Source: Gemmata palustris (GTDB lineage Bacteria; Planctomycetota; Planctomycetia; Gemmatales; Gemmataceae). From it: a DNA stretch of 64,000 bases. The notes beneath the pieces are model-generated. The model saw only the letters and a list, made by a program, of their open reading frames with translations. It was not told where the DNA came from and made no database searches. The position numbers and the translations under genes are program-made. Shown here in pieces: positions 16,771-25,702 of this stretch (position 1 is its first letter; the number at the start of each line of letters is the position of its first letter). Location of the stretch: the NCBI RefSeq assembly GCF_017939745.1, contig NZ_JAGKQQ010000001.1, forward strand, positions 682,001-746,000. The letters run 5' to 3'.

Positions 16771-19089
16771 ATGTCCCTCTCGCGAACCCTCCCCTTCCTC
16801 TTGCTCTCGCTCGCGTTCGTTACAGACGGGTCTTCGGCTCGCGCCGCGGACTGGATCCACTGGCGCGGGCCGGAGCAGAACGGGTTCTCGCGCGAGAAGA
16901 ATCTGCCCGCCGAGTTCAACCCGGCGACGGGCGCCAAGGGCAACGTGATCTGGTCCGCCCCCTACGGCGGCCGGTGCGCGCCGCTGGTGATGGGCGGCCG
17001 CGTGTACGTGCTCCAGGGGACCGGCACCGGCCTCGAAGAATCTGAACAAATGGTCTGCGTGGACGAGAAGACGGGGAAATTGCTCTGGACCTACCGGGTC
17101 AACGTGTTCCACACGGACATCGTGTCCACCCGGCTCGCGTGGGCGCCGCTCACCGGCGACCCGGCCACCGGGTACGTCTACGCGCAGACGACCGGCGGGC
17201 TGATGCTCTGCGTCGACAAGGACGGCAAACTCGTTTGGCAACACAGCCTCACCGAAGAGTACGGCCGGGCGAGCGGGTACGGCGGGCGCATCCCGTCCCC
17301 GATCTTCGACAGCGGCCTGGTCATCGTCGGGATGATTAGTTCGAGCTGGGGGGACTTCGCCCGCGGGACCAACCGGTTCGTTGCGTTCGACGGCAAGACC
17401 GGGCAAGTGGTGTGGTGGTTCGACGCGGGGTTCCCGAGCAAGGAGACCTACTGCTCGCACCCGATCGTGGCCGTGTTGAACGGTCAGCGCGTCCTCGTAA
17501 CCGGGGGCGGGGACGGTTACCTGCACGCGGTCAAGGTGCGAACCGGCGAGCGCGTGTGGAGTTATCAATACTGTGCGGGGGCGGCGAACCCGGCCCCGAT
17601 CGCGGACGGCAACCTCATTTACGCCGTCCACGGCGACGAGAACCCGGAGGGCGGCCCATACGGGCGCATCATCTGCCTGGACACCTCGAAGCTCGACAAG
17701 GACGGGAAGCCGACGCTCGTGTGGGAGTTCAAGAAGTCGGTGCGGTTCGGGCTCGCGTCCCCCGCGCTGGCGGAGGGTCGGCTGTACGCCCCGGACGACG
17801 TCGGTGACTTGCACTGTTTCAACGCGAAAACCGGTAAGCCTCTGTGGAAGTACCGCTACGCGAACGAGGTCCGCGGGTCGCCGCTCATCGCCGACGGCAA
17901 GGTCTACATCAACGACGTTCAGCGCCGGATGCTCATCCTCACGCTGAAGGGCAACGAGAAGCCCGACGAGCTGGACACGTTCGAGTACCGGTTCAAGGAG
18001 CCGAAGGGGATTTACTCCGAGACCAACGGTACCCCCATCGCCGTGAACGGGCACGTCTATTTTGTCTCGGCGGCGAGCCTCTGGTGCCTGGGTTCACCAG
18101 ACACGAAGCCCGAAACCGCCAAGTACCCCGCGCCGCCCGCCGAGACCCCGTTCCAGGAGAGCGCCATCGCCGGGGCGCGCCTGTTCCCGGCGGACGTGGT
18201 GCTGAAGCCCGGCGAGAAGGTCCAGTTCCAGGTAGTGTTCGTGGACGCGAACGGCCGCGAAGTGAAAGACAACCGCCCGTCGCCCGCGGCAGTGTGGTCG
18301 CTCCCGCTCCCGGCCAAGACGCCCACCGGCGCCCAACCGCCCGCGCTGCAGGGCACCGTCGCGAACGGGGAACTGACTGTTGCTCCGATCCCCTCGCAAC
18401 AGGGGTACGTCGAGTTCGATAGCGGCGGCATCAAGGCCCGGGCTCGGGTCCGGGTTGCTGCACTGGTCCCCTGGAAGCAGGACTTCGAGAAAACCCCGGC
18501 GGGTTCGTCCCCGAGCGGGTGGGTGAACGCCAACGGTAAATTCTCCGTTGTGAAGCTCCCGGACGGGAACCAGGTGCTGATGAAGAGCAACAACGACCCG
18601 CGCCCGCCGCTGGCCAAGGCGAACGCCTTTATCACCCTGCCGGACGCCGCGAACTACACGATCCAGGCGGACCTCATGGGCACGCAGATCCGCGGCGGCA
18701 TGGGCGACTTCGGTCTCATTAACTCGCGCTACACGCTCGTTCTCGACGGCAAGACCGACCCGGATAGCAAGAAGCGCCAGCTCCGATTGGTGTCCTGGGA
18801 GGCCCGCCCGCGGATCACGCGGGTCGAGGACTTCGACTGGCAGCCCGGCGTGTGGTACACGGCCAAACTCGCCATCGAGCACAAGGAGAAGACGGCGATC
18901 GTTCGCGGGAAGGTGTGGAAGAAGGGCGACCCGGAACCGGAGGCGTGGACCGTCGAACTCGAAGACCCCAGCCCGAACCGTGTGGGCGCTGCCGGCTTGT
19001 ACGGGTACGTGACCAACAGCACCGCCGTCGAGACCGGGGCGAACTGTTACTACGACAACATCACGATTACCCCCAACGCCAAGAAGTGA
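16771..19089 (+). CDS. Exported PQQ-type beta-propeller protein with C-terminal Ig-like and laminin-G-like regions
   Basis: A 772-residue protein. Signal peptide (cleavage after ARA, about residue 26), then PQQ-like propeller blades recognisable by repeated DEKTGKLLWTY, DGKTGQVVWWF, KVRTGERVWSY and NAKTGKPLWKY (residues about 30-440). A region of about 100 residues follows that looks Ig-like (RLFPADVVLKPGEKVQFQV), then a C-terminal beta-sandwich (about 570-770; DFEKTPAGSSPSGW ... CYYDNITI) resembling LamG/DUF1080 glycan-binding folds. No dehydrogenase cofactor motif is evident, so this may be a binding scaffold rather than a quinoprotein enzyme. AGGAG lies 5 nt before the ATG. Confidence 0.85.
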   Translation: MSLSRTLPFLLLSLAFVTDGSSARAADWIHWRGPEQNGFSREKNLPAEFNPATGAKGNVIWSAPYGGRCAPLVMGGRVYVLQGTGTGLEESEQMVCVDEKTGKLLWTYRVNVFHTDIVSTRLAWAPLTGDPATGYVYAQTTGGLMLCVDKDGKLVWQHSLTEEYGRASGYGGRIPSPIFDSGLVIVGMISSSWGDFARGTNRFVAFDGKTGQVVWWFDAGFPSKETYCSHPIVAVLNGQRVLVTGGGDGYLHAVKVRTGERVWSYQYCAGAANPAPIADGNLIYAVHGDENPEGGPYGRIICLDTSKLDKDGKPTLVWEFKKSVRFGLASPALAEGRLYAPDDVGDLHCFNAKTGKPLWKYRYANEVRGSPLIADGKVYINDVQRRMLILTLKGNEKPDELDTFEYRFKEPKGIYSETNGTPIAVNGHVYFVSAASLWCLGSPDTKPETAKYPAPPAETPFQESAIAGARLFPADVVLKPGEKVQFQVVFVDANGREVKDNRPSPAAVWSLPLPAKTPTGAQPPALQGTVANGELTVAPIPSQQGYVEFDSGGIKARARVRVAALVPWKQDFEKTPAGSSPSGWVNANGKFSVVKLPDGNQVLMKSNNDPRPPLAKANAFITLPDAANYTIQADLMGTQIRGGMGDFGLINSRYTLVLDGKTDPDSKKRQLRLVSWEARPRITRVEDFDWQPGVWYTAKLAIEHKEKTAIVRGKVWKKGDPEPEAWTVELEDPSPNRVGAAGLYGYVTNSTAVETGANCYYDNITITPNAKK

Positions 19090-19122
19090 CGCCGACTCGC
19101 GTGGGTTCGTTTCGGTAAGCGG

Positions 19123-19143
19123 CCGGCCCGTGCGACGGGCCGG
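19123..19143 (+). terminator. Hairpin between the two propeller genes
   Basis: CCGGCCCGT/ACGGGCCGG, 9-bp perfect stem with GCG loop, 33 nt after the upstream stop. Confidence 0.6.
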
Positions 19144-19208
19144 TTGCTGAAATCAATCAACACGACTCGGATGACTCGATCAAACTCACCCTCCGATCCA
19201 AGGAGCGA

Positions 19209-20990
19209 ATGATGATGCACCAACTCCGATCGCGGCCGACCCGGTTCGTCGCCCTCGTCGCGCTGGCCGCGGGGGCACTGTTCTTGGCCGCTGGGGGCTC
19301 AGAGGGCGCGTGTCCTCCGGCGGGCGCGCGCTACGTGGTCTCCGGGGGCTCCGCACTGGTGGCGGTCGATCCGCCCCCGGGCCAGCCCAAGAACGACAAG
19401 GGCGGCAGCGCCATGTTCGGCGGGACCGTGGCCCGCAACATGGTGAACCTGACCGACAAGAACATTCCCGGCAAGTTCGAGCCCGAGGACAAGGAAGTTC
19501 TGTTGTGGAAGGCCGACCTCGGGTCGAAGGCCTATGGCGGGCCGACCGTGGCCGGCGGGCGCATCTACGTCGGGACCAACAACCAGCGCCCGCGCAACGA
19601 CCGCGACATCCACCGCACCAAGGACGGCATGGTCGAGCCGCTCGACAAGGGCGTGCTGATGTGCTTCGACGAAAAGACGGGGAAGTTCCTCTGGCAAGCG
19701 GTCCACGATAAACTGGAATCCGGGCGCGTGAACGACTGGCCCGAAGAGGGCGTGTGCGCCACGCCGACGGTCGAGGGCGACCGGGTGTATTACGTCAGCA
19801 ACCGCTGCACCGTGATGTGCCTGGACGCCAACGGGTTCGCGGACGGCAACCAGGGGTTCCAGGGCGAGAAGTACAAGGAGAAGACCGACGCCGACGTCGT
19901 CTGGCAGTACGACATGATGAAGGAACTCAACGTGTTCCCGCACAACATGTCGGCCGGGTGCCCGCTCATTGTCGGCGACATCCTCTTCGTTCACACAGCC
20001 AACGGCGTGGACGACGGGCACTTGAACCTGCCCAGTCCGAACGCCCCGAGTTTCATCGCGCTCGATAAGAAGACCGGCAAGCTCCTGTGGAAGAACAGTC
20101 TGCCCGGCAAAAACATCATGCACGGTCAGTGGTCGAACCCGACCTACGCCGAGATCGACGGCGTCAAACAGGTGATCTTCCCCGGCGGCGACGGGTGGGT
20201 CTACAGCTTCGTCCCCGAGACGGGCGAGCTCATCTGGAAGTTCGACGGGAACCCGAAGGACTCCGTGTACGAACTGGGCGGCACCGGCACCCGGAGCGAC
20301 TACATCGGCACCCCGGTCATCTACGACAACAAGATCTACATCGGGCTCGGCCAGGACCCGGAGCACAGCACCGGGATCTCGCACTTCTTCTGCATCGCCC
20401 CGAAGAAGGACAAGAAGGGCGACATCTCGGGGGTGCTGGAGGTGAAGACCAAGGGCGCGGACGGCAAGGACGTGATCGGCGAGAAGCCGAACCCGAACTC
20501 GTGCGTCGTTTGGCACTTCGGCGGGGAGGAGGCGCGCAAGTTCGCGCTGCGGGACTTCAAGTTCGGGCGCACGATGTCCACCGCGTGCATCGTGGACGAC
20601 ATCCTGTACATCTCCGAACTGGCCGGGCAGATCCACTGCATGAACGCGAAGACCGGGGAGCACTACTGGAAGTACGACACGAAGGCGTCGATCTGGGGAT
20701 CGGCCTACTTCGTCGACGGCAAGGTGTACCTCGCGACCGACTCCGGCGACCTGTTCGTGTTCAAACACGAGAAGACACCGGCGAAGATCGACGAATTGGA
20801 GGGTATCACCGCGACCGAACTGAAGGAGGCGCGGAAGCAGATCAAGGCGCGGCAGAAAGAGGTGGCCGACAAGTACCTGATCGCCAAGATCGAACTCGAC
20901 GCCCCCATCCGCTCGACCGCGCACGTGACCAACGGCGTGCTGTACGTGATGACCGAGAAAACGCTGTACGCCTTCAAGGGAAAGAAGTGA
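19209..20990 (+). CDS. Exported PQQ-type beta-propeller protein
   Basis: A 593-residue protein with an N-terminal signal peptide and PQQ-like blades throughout: DEKTGKFLWQA, DKKTGKLLWKN, VPETGELIWKF, NAKTGEHYWKY. A short charged helical segment near the C-terminus (TATELKEARKQIKARQKEV) interrupts the last blade. The overall layout is the outer-membrane-assembly (BamB)-like/quinoprotein propeller common in Planctomycetes. No catalytic acid typical of methanol dehydrogenases could be assigned. AGGAG at 19201-19205 serves one of three consecutive ATG codons (19209, 19212, 19215). It is probably functionally related to the preceding propeller gene, but a terminator separates them. Confidence 0.85.
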   Translation: MMMHQLRSRPTRFVALVALAAGALFLAAGGSEGACPPAGARYVVSGGSALVAVDPPPGQPKNDKGGSAMFGGTVARNMVNLTDKNIPGKFEPEDKEVLLWKADLGSKAYGGPTVAGGRIYVGTNNQRPRNDRDIHRTKDGMVEPLDKGVLMCFDEKTGKFLWQAVHDKLESGRVNDWPEEGVCATPTVEGDRVYYVSNRCTVMCLDANGFADGNQGFQGEKYKEKTDADVVWQYDMMKELNVFPHNMSAGCPLIVGDILFVHTANGVDDGHLNLPSPNAPSFIALDKKTGKLLWKNSLPGKNIMHGQWSNPTYAEIDGVKQVIFPGGDGWVYSFVPETGELIWKFDGNPKDSVYELGGTGTRSDYIGTPVIYDNKIYIGLGQDPEHSTGISHFFCIAPKKDKKGDISGVLEVKTKGADGKDVIGEKPNPNSCVVWHFGGEEARKFALRDFKFGRTMSTACIVDDILYISELAGQIHCMNAKTGEHYWKYDTKASIWGSAYFVDGKVYLATDSGDLFVFKHEKTPAKIDELEGITATELKEARKQIKARQKEVADKYLIAKIELDAPIRSTAHVTNGVLYVMTEKTLYAFKGKK

Positions 20991-20998
20991 CAATCACC

Positions 20999-21021
20999 GG
21001 GGCCGGCCAAGTGCCGGCCCC
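20999..21021 (+). terminator. Hairpin after second propeller gene
   Basis: GGGGCCGGC/GCCGGCCCC stem with CAAGT loop, 8 nt after the stop. Confidence 0.65.
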
Positions 21022-21333
21022 AGTGCTTACTGCCCGACACATCTCGCGGGTGTAGGTCGATAAGGCCACGGTAAACTGCCGATGGCTTCGGACTACCTCC
21101 GTGCTTCACACCACCGCATTCTGCAGCTGGGAGCCGGGCGTCGGTGCACTACTCGGCGCCCTCAGTTGCACCTCGATTTGTTCCGGCCGAATTCAGCTTC
21201 GGCACGACCCCCGACCGCTGTTGCAGCTTGATCTTGGTCGTCGCGTGCTCGTCGAATTTCTGGGCAAGCGGATCGAACTGGAACTGCACGGGAAGGAAAC
21301 GGAACTCGACAAACAGGTGGCAGAGGCCCCAGC

Positions 21334-22218
21334 TTATGGCTTTCCGGGCGCGGGTGGGGCCGGGGGCGGAGTAGCGGGCGCGGGCGGTGCAACTGCCGGC
21401 AGATCCTGCGCCGGAGCCGGGTTAGCCGGCAGCACTATTCCCGGGACACCGATGCCGGGCAACGGAACCGGACCGCCGGGGCCACCGGCGGGGAAGGGGA
21501 ACACGGGGTTACCCGGCGCGGGCTGCGTCGGCCCGTCGGCGTTCGGCCGCAACTTTTCCGCGCGCTCCGTTGTGGTGACGAACAGCACGTTACTCATCCG
21601 CACCGCGCCCAAGTCCGCGACCTCGGCCAGGAGCCGGATGGCCGTTTCCAGCGGTACGTCGTCCAATTTCAGCGTGACGGCGGCGTTGACCTTGTCCTTC
21701 AGGCGCGGGTCGAGCACGATGTTCGCGCCGCAATCGGCCGAGAGCTGCTTCACGGCCGCGCCGAACGCGGTGCCCTCGCAGTTCACGCTCACGCGCTGGC
21801 GGAACTGTTTGGTAACCAGCCCCTCTTCGGTAGAGATGTACAACCCGTCCTTCGTCAGCCCGCACTTCAAATTGAAGGGGGCCAGGGCCTGCTGGAGCCC
21901 GTCCTTCAACTTGACCTGTTTCAGCACGACCGTGACATTCGGCTGGTTCGGGTCGAGCCCGAACTGGTACACGGCCGGGTCGATGGTCACGCTGACCTTG
22001 GCCCTCTCCTTGAGGTCGCCCATCACCTCGTTGAGAGACTTGCCCTGGTAGTTCATGTCCCCGACCTCGTCGAGCGCTTTGCGCGCGGCGTCCATCGGGG
22101 AAGTGGTCTTGGCGGTGGCCGCCGGCGCGGGGGCGGCCCCGCGCGCGAGCGACGGAGTCACCACCGGGGTCGCGGTGAACACGGCGACCGCGAACATCCG
22201 ACACAGGGTCGAGCGCAT
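21334..22218 (-). CDS. Exported protein with two STN/secretin-N-like domains
   Basis: A 294-residue protein. Signal peptide (residues 1-27), then two short alpha/beta modules of the kind found at the N-terminus of secretins and TonB receptors. The first is about residues 50-130 (VTIDPAVYQFG ... NVTVVLKQVKLKDGLQQAL); the second is about 135-215 (IVLDPRLKDKVNAAVTLKL, VPLETAIRLLAEVADL, SNVLFVTT). A Pro/Gly/Ala-rich tail of about 80 residues ends the protein. It lacks a barrel domain. Start ATG 22218; a GTG 15 nt upstream is possible. It lies downstream of a stand-alone secretin domain gene on the same strand, suggesting joint function. Confidence 0.7.
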   Translation of the reverse strand: MRSTLCRMFAVAVFTATPVVTPSLARGAAPAPAATAKTTSPMDAARKALDEVGDMNYQGKSLNEVMGDLKERAKVSVTIDPAVYQFGLDPNQPNVTVVLKQVKLKDGLQQALAPFNLKCGLTKDGLYISTEEGLVTKQFRQRVSVNCEGTAFGAAVKQLSADCGANIVLDPRLKDKVNAAVTLKLDDVPLETAIRLLAEVADLGAVRMSNVLFVTTTERAEKLRPNADGPTQPAPGNPVFPFPAGGPGGPVPLPGIGVPGIVLPANPAPAQDLPAVAPPAPATPPPAPPAPGKP

Positions 22219-22509
22219 TGAACACGGCTCCACAGATGTGACGACCCCGGCGTGCGCGCCGGGGCCGGAACGAACTCACGCACCCTACCAGACGCGACAC
22301 CCCGCGAACAAGATTGGACCGCTTTAATAAAAAGTCGGTCCGGCGTCGGTGCGGTGTCGCGTGTGAAGGGCCGTCCCTTGCTCCAAGAGCTTTGAGTTCT
22401 GGTATCTGTGTAGCTCCGCTCGTTCACGTTACTTCGATGTGGACGGGAACGGCACGGCGGTTCGACCCCGCTCGTGCCCCCGCTTTCCCACTTATCGGCG
22501 CGCCGGTTC

Positions 22510-23331
22510 CTAGGGCACGTGGAGCACGAGCGGCGAGACGATCAGGTACGTCCGCACGGTCGTCCGCGTGACGCCCACGTTCTTGTACATCCGGTTGATG
22601 TACGGGATCTTCGATAGAACCGGCGGGCCGAACTCATAGCGATCCTCCTGCGTCCGGGTCGGCCCGGCGACGATCACGTGTCCGCCGGACGGGACGGTTA
22701 AATCCCGCTTCTCGACGGTCAGGGTCTCGACCTTCGGCGCCTGGAGGTACTGTGTGAACGGGATCGGCTTGCCCTGGGAGCCGCCCTCGAAGACGGGGGT
22801 GATCTGGGTCGTAACCGGGATCAGTTCGACCGGCCCCTCGACCCGCGCGTCCTTGTAGCCCACCCGCATGGTGACGGTTTTTCGGTCCGCGGACGCCCGA
22901 CCGCACAGGGTCAGAGTGGTACCGGTCTCAATCGGGGTGTTCTTCGGGACCAGGACGGTCTTCCCTTTGACCAGTGTCACCTCTACCCCGGTGACGAAGA
23001 GCTGTTGCTGCGTGGCCCGAACGACGGCCTCCTGGCCGTCAAACGTGGTGACTTTCGGGGTCTGGCTCACATTGGAGAGCCGGTCGCCCTGGGCCGCTTC
23101 CAACAGCGAGCGGAGTTGCGCGTCGGAAAGCGAATCTGTCGGTTTGAAATCGAGCCCCAGGCGCTCGAAGAGGTCGTCTCGCACGGTCAGTACCCGGACC
23201 TGACAGGCGATTTGTGTCTCGGTGTCCGGGGCGGGGGGAGTGGTGACGCGGTACTCGCGCGCCGGCGGTTCGGCAGAAGAGACGGCGGCGAGAACGAGCA
23301 CGACCAAGAAGGCGGGGAAACGAGACGACAT
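22510..23331 (-). CDS. Stand-alone secretin beta-domain protein (type II/III secretion system secretin family)
   Basis: A 273-residue protein: signal peptide (MSSRFPAFLVVLVLAAVSSA) followed almost directly by the secretin homology region. Recognisable parts are the QVRVLTVRDDLFERLGLDF opening, LSNVSQTPKVTTFDGQEA, and the C-terminal PVLSKIPYINRMYKNVG that matches the 'G-x-IPxLGxLF' secretin signature, then TYLIVSP. Full secretins usually carry N0-N3 domains and exceed 450 residues; these are absent here. Neighbouring genes on the same strand encode separate STN-like domains. Start ATG 23331 chosen for the signal peptide. Possibly an outer-membrane ring component; could also be a non-channel remnant. 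Confidence 0.75.
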   Translation of the reverse strand: MSSRFPAFLVVLVLAAVSSAEPPAREYRVTTPPAPDTETQIACQVRVLTVRDDLFERLGLDFKPTDSLSDAQLRSLLEAAQGDRLSNVSQTPKVTTFDGQEAVVRATQQQLFVTGVEVTLVKGKTVLVPKNTPIETGTTLTLCGRASADRKTVTMRVGYKDARVEGPVELIPVTTQITPVFEGGSQGKPIPFTQYLQAPKVETLTVEKRDLTVPSGGHVIVAGPTRTQEDRYEFGPPVLSKIPYINRMYKNVGVTRTTVRTYLIVSPLVLHVP

Positions 23332-23445
23332 AAGTGTCCTCCGCGGTAAGGGGGTACCGGCGGGCGGGACTATAGCGTGGGCCTCGGATCGGACAAGCAA
23401 AAACTTGAGGATTTGTGACGCGATATGATGTGCTCTTGTTTTGAG

Positions 23446-23487
23446 TGTCTCCTGCAGCCGACCTCGAACAGTCGGCTACAGGAGACA
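23446..23487. terminator. Long hairpin with TGTAGCCG-type core
   Basis: 17-nt arms (one mismatch) and an 8-nt loop between the STN gene ending at 23530 and the secretin gene starting at 23331. The arm core CTG(C/T)AGCCGACC recurs at 30.34 kb, so this is also a member of a dispersed repeat. Confidence 0.65.
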
Positions 23488-23529
23488 CGTCATCCCCAAC
23501 GTGTTTCACGGCGCGTGCGCGCCGGTCCG

Positions 23530-24579
23530 CTAGTTACCGTCTTCTCGGGTGAGCAGGAACGTGGTACCCTTTCGCACGACTTGAAGATCATATTGAAGTG
23601 CAATTACCTCGATCGCCTTGTCCGCGGGCACGTTCAACAGGCGGATCGTTGCGGGTTTCACGTCCCCGTTGCAGGCTCGGGGCAGGATAACAATGTTCAG
23701 ATCGAAATCCTTGGCGAGCTTGGTAACAACCTCTTTCAGTGGCTTATCCTTCACGATTACCGACACGAGGGGCTCGTTCAGGCGCACGCGCACTTCGGTG
23801 ATTTTGGTGGTGGTGGATTTGGTGACTTCGGCCGCGAACGCGGTGGGTACGATTTCGATCCCGCTCTGCTTCACCAGGAACGTCGAGCCCAGGCTGTCGA
23901 GCACCGCCGTGAGAAACTGGTAGAGCGATACCCCACGGAATTGCGTTGCCGTGAGTTTCGGTTTCTCCTCTTTGAAGTTCGGGCTGCCAACCTCTTTGAA
24001 CCGCTCCTCGTTAATGACGAAGCTCAAATCGTGTTGCTTCGAGAGGAACGAGAGCAGCTCGAAGATCGGGATTTCGTTGATGTTCTTCTCGCCCAGGTCG
24101 ATCTCCCGGGTGAGTAGGGTGTTGAGATCTCTCTCGGCCTGATCTCTCTCGACCGTCTTCGCCGCGTCGTTGTTCACGCGACTGATTGGGACGATCTCGA
24201 CGTAATCGGGAGCCACGTTGTAGGTCGCACCGAGGGTCGTCAGCCACACGTTGAGGAACTGGGAAACGGACAAGTCTTTTGTGTCCAGCGTCTTGAGAAA
24301 CGATTTCTTGTCCTTGATATCAGTCACTTTCTGGGCTTTGAACTCTTCTTCCAGAACGACGAACGAGACGGTGTGTTGTTTCGAGAGTTGCTTGAGACCG
24401 TCGACCAGCGTCAGGTCGCCGATCTTCGTGCCGTCGATCTCGACCTTTTGCTTTTGCAGCGCGGCACGAAGTGTTTCGGCCGTGCTCGCCTTACTCGCGG
24501 GCTTGGTGTCCGCGGCGAACAGTGGAGTGGGCGCCAGTGCTAACCCACAGACGGCCACGAGCCACGCGATTCGGGACAT
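23530..24579 (-). CDS. Exported STN-domain protein, three modules (tandem paralogue B)
   Basis: A 349-residue protein with a signal peptide identical in its first 24 residues to that of the next gene upstream. It has three STN-like modules: about 45-135 (LVDGLKQLSKQHTVSFVVLEEEF), 155-255 (IPIFELLSFLSKQHDLSFVI, SLYQFLTAVLDSLGSTFLV) and 265-345 (KPLKEVVTKLAKDFDLNIVI, LNVPADKAIEVIALQYDLQVV). These modules resemble secretin N-domains and planctomycete exported proteins of unknown role. Compared with its paralogue it has one extra N-terminal module and lacks the proline-rich tail. Start ATG 24579 begins the signal peptide. Confidence 0.75.
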   Translation of the reverse strand: MSRIAWLVAVCGLALAPTPLFAADTKPASKASTAETLRAALQKQKVEIDGTKIGDLTLVDGLKQLSKQHTVSFVVLEEEFKAQKVTDIKDKKSFLKTLDTKDLSVSQFLNVWLTTLGATYNVAPDYVEIVPISRVNNDAAKTVERDQAERDLNTLLTREIDLGEKNINEIPIFELLSFLSKQHDLSFVINEERFKEVGSPNFKEEKPKLTATQFRGVSLYQFLTAVLDSLGSTFLVKQSGIEIVPTAFAAEVTKSTTTKITEVRVRLNEPLVSVIVKDKPLKEVVTKLAKDFDLNIVILPRACNGDVKPATIRLLNVPADKAIEVIALQYDLQVVRKGTTFLLTREDGN

Positions 24580-24672
24580 GGGGAGCCTCGACTTTGAGGG
24601 ACGCGACACTTAATAGGGGCGGGCGCGGCCCCGGTGCAGCCCTAACGGAAACGGCACCGGCGCCGTTGGTGG
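24580..24672 (-). repeat. Duplicated leader, copy B
   Basis: This 93-nt leader upstream of paralogue B aligns over its whole length with 25552-25644 upstream of paralogue A: shared AGCCTCGACTTT, GAGGGACGCGACA, GGGGCGGGCG, GCAGCCCTAACGGAA and CACCGGCGCCGTTGG. It therefore moved with the gene and probably carries the promoter or regulatory leader. Confidence 0.7.
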
Positions 24673-24707
24673 TTCGGGGCCAAAAATCCGACGCGCCAAC
24701 GACACCG
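24655..24707 (-). terminator. Diverged copy of the GGCGCCGTTGG hairpin
   Basis: CCGGCGCCGTTGGTG pairs with CGCCAACGACACCGG (12 of 15) across a loop of about 20 nt, downstream of paralogue A. It corresponds to the better-preserved hairpin at 25632-25680. Confidence 0.45.
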
Positions 24708-24723
24708 GGGCTTACGTCGCACC

Positions 24724-25551
24724 TTAATTTGGGACCGGCTTTTCCGACGGTTTCTCCGGGGGAGCGGGCGGCGCGGGGGACTTGGCGGGCGCTTCGCGCA
24801 ACTTCTCGACCTCGATCTTTTGCCGCTCCTTGTCCAACTTCTCGTTGAACAATTCGTTCGCCTGGTCCTTGCTCGTGATGAGGAACGCGGCGCCCCTTCG
24901 GACCACGCGGAGGTCGCACTGCACCGCGAGCAGTTCGAGCGCTTTGTTGGCGGGCACGTTCAGGAGCCGGGCCGTAACGAAACCGGTCTTGGCGTCGCCC
25001 GCTTGGGGTGAGACGATTACCGTCAGGTCGTACTGCTCGGCGATCTTCGCAACCGCTTCGTTCAGCGGCTTCTCTTTCACGATCGCGCTTACCAGTGGCT
25101 CGTCGAGCCGCGGGTTGCCTGCGCCGTCGCTCACGGGCGCCTTTGTGACGCGCGCCGCGTACTCGACCGGCACGATTTCGATCCCGCTCTGTTTGATCAG
25201 GAACGTCGCGTCTGCGCTGTCGAGTACCACCGTGAGGAACTGGTAGAGTGATACCCCTTTGAGCCGCGTCGCCGCGAGCTTCGGCTTCTCTTCTTTGATG
25301 TACGGGCGGCCGATTTCTTTGAACCGTTCTTCGCTAATGACGAAGCTCAGATCGTGTTGCTTTGAGAGTAACGAGAGCAGCTCGAAGATCGGGATTTCGC
25401 TGACGTTCTTGTCACCCAGGTCGACTTTCTGGTCCAGGAGAATACCCAGGCTTTTCTCGACTTGGTCCCGGGGCTTGTTGTCCGCGGCGAACAGTGGAGT
25501 GGGTGCGAGTGCCAACCCGCATACGGCCACGAGCCACGCGATTCGGGACAT
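24724..25551 (-). CDS. Exported STN-domain protein, two modules (tandem paralogue A)
   Basis: A 275-residue protein, clearly a duplicate of the gene immediately downstream: same signal peptide (MSRIAWLVAVCGLALAPTP...) and near-identical modules (EIPIFELLSLLSKQHDLSFVI; VSLYQFLTVVLDS; LLNVPANKALELLAVQCDL). It contains two STN-like modules (about 45-145 and 155-235) and a C-terminal charged/proline-rich tail (KLREAPAKSPAPPAPPEK). Likely periplasmic. Function unknown; binding in a secretin-like assembly is an inference from fold and neighbours only. Confidence 0.75.
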   Translation of the reverse strand: MSRIAWLVAVCGLALAPTPLFAADNKPRDQVEKSLGILLDQKVDLGDKNVSEIPIFELLSLLSKQHDLSFVISEERFKEIGRPYIKEEKPKLAATRLKGVSLYQFLTVVLDSADATFLIKQSGIEIVPVEYAARVTKAPVSDGAGNPRLDEPLVSAIVKEKPLNEAVAKIAEQYDLTVIVSPQAGDAKTGFVTARLLNVPANKALELLAVQCDLRVVRRGAAFLITSKDQANELFNEKLDKERQKIEVEKLREAPAKSPAPPAPPEKPSEKPVPN

Positions 25552-25644
25552 GAGGAGCCTCGACTTTTGAGGGACGCGACAGTTTGAAGGGGCGGGCGAT
25601 GCCCCGGCGCAGCCCTAACGGAATGAACACCGGCGCCGTTGGCG
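25552..25644 (-). repeat. Duplicated leader, copy A
   Basis: Partner of the 24580-24672 leader. The two copies are the same length and end in the left arm of a conserved hairpin, which places the duplication boundary upstream of that hairpin. Confidence 0.7.
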
Positions 25645-25680
25645 ACCCGGGTCCGAAAACCCGGAATCACCAACGGCGCC
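25632..25680 (-). terminator. Two-tier hairpin terminator of the TPR gene
   Basis: Outer stem GGCGCCGTTGG/CCAACGGCGCC (11 bp, perfect) enclosing an inner CCGGGT/ACCCGG stem. It begins 23 nt past the TPR gene stop on the minus strand. Confidence 0.7.
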
Positions 25681-25702
25681 CGATCAGTGCCCGATTCGCG
25701 AA

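Noticed and set aside
16654-18054. 466-residue frame antisense to the first PQQ-propeller gene
   Set aside because: Composition typical of antisense shadows; the sense frame has signal peptide and repeated propeller motifs.
21101-22051. Gly-rich plus-strand frame opposite the STN protein
   Set aside because: Its Gly/Ala repeats are simply the complement of the Pro-rich tail of the minus-strand gene.
22441-22490. GGTTCGACCCC resembling a tRNA T-arm
   Set aside because: No cloverleaf could be built around it: no acceptor stem or anticodon arm at the right spacing.
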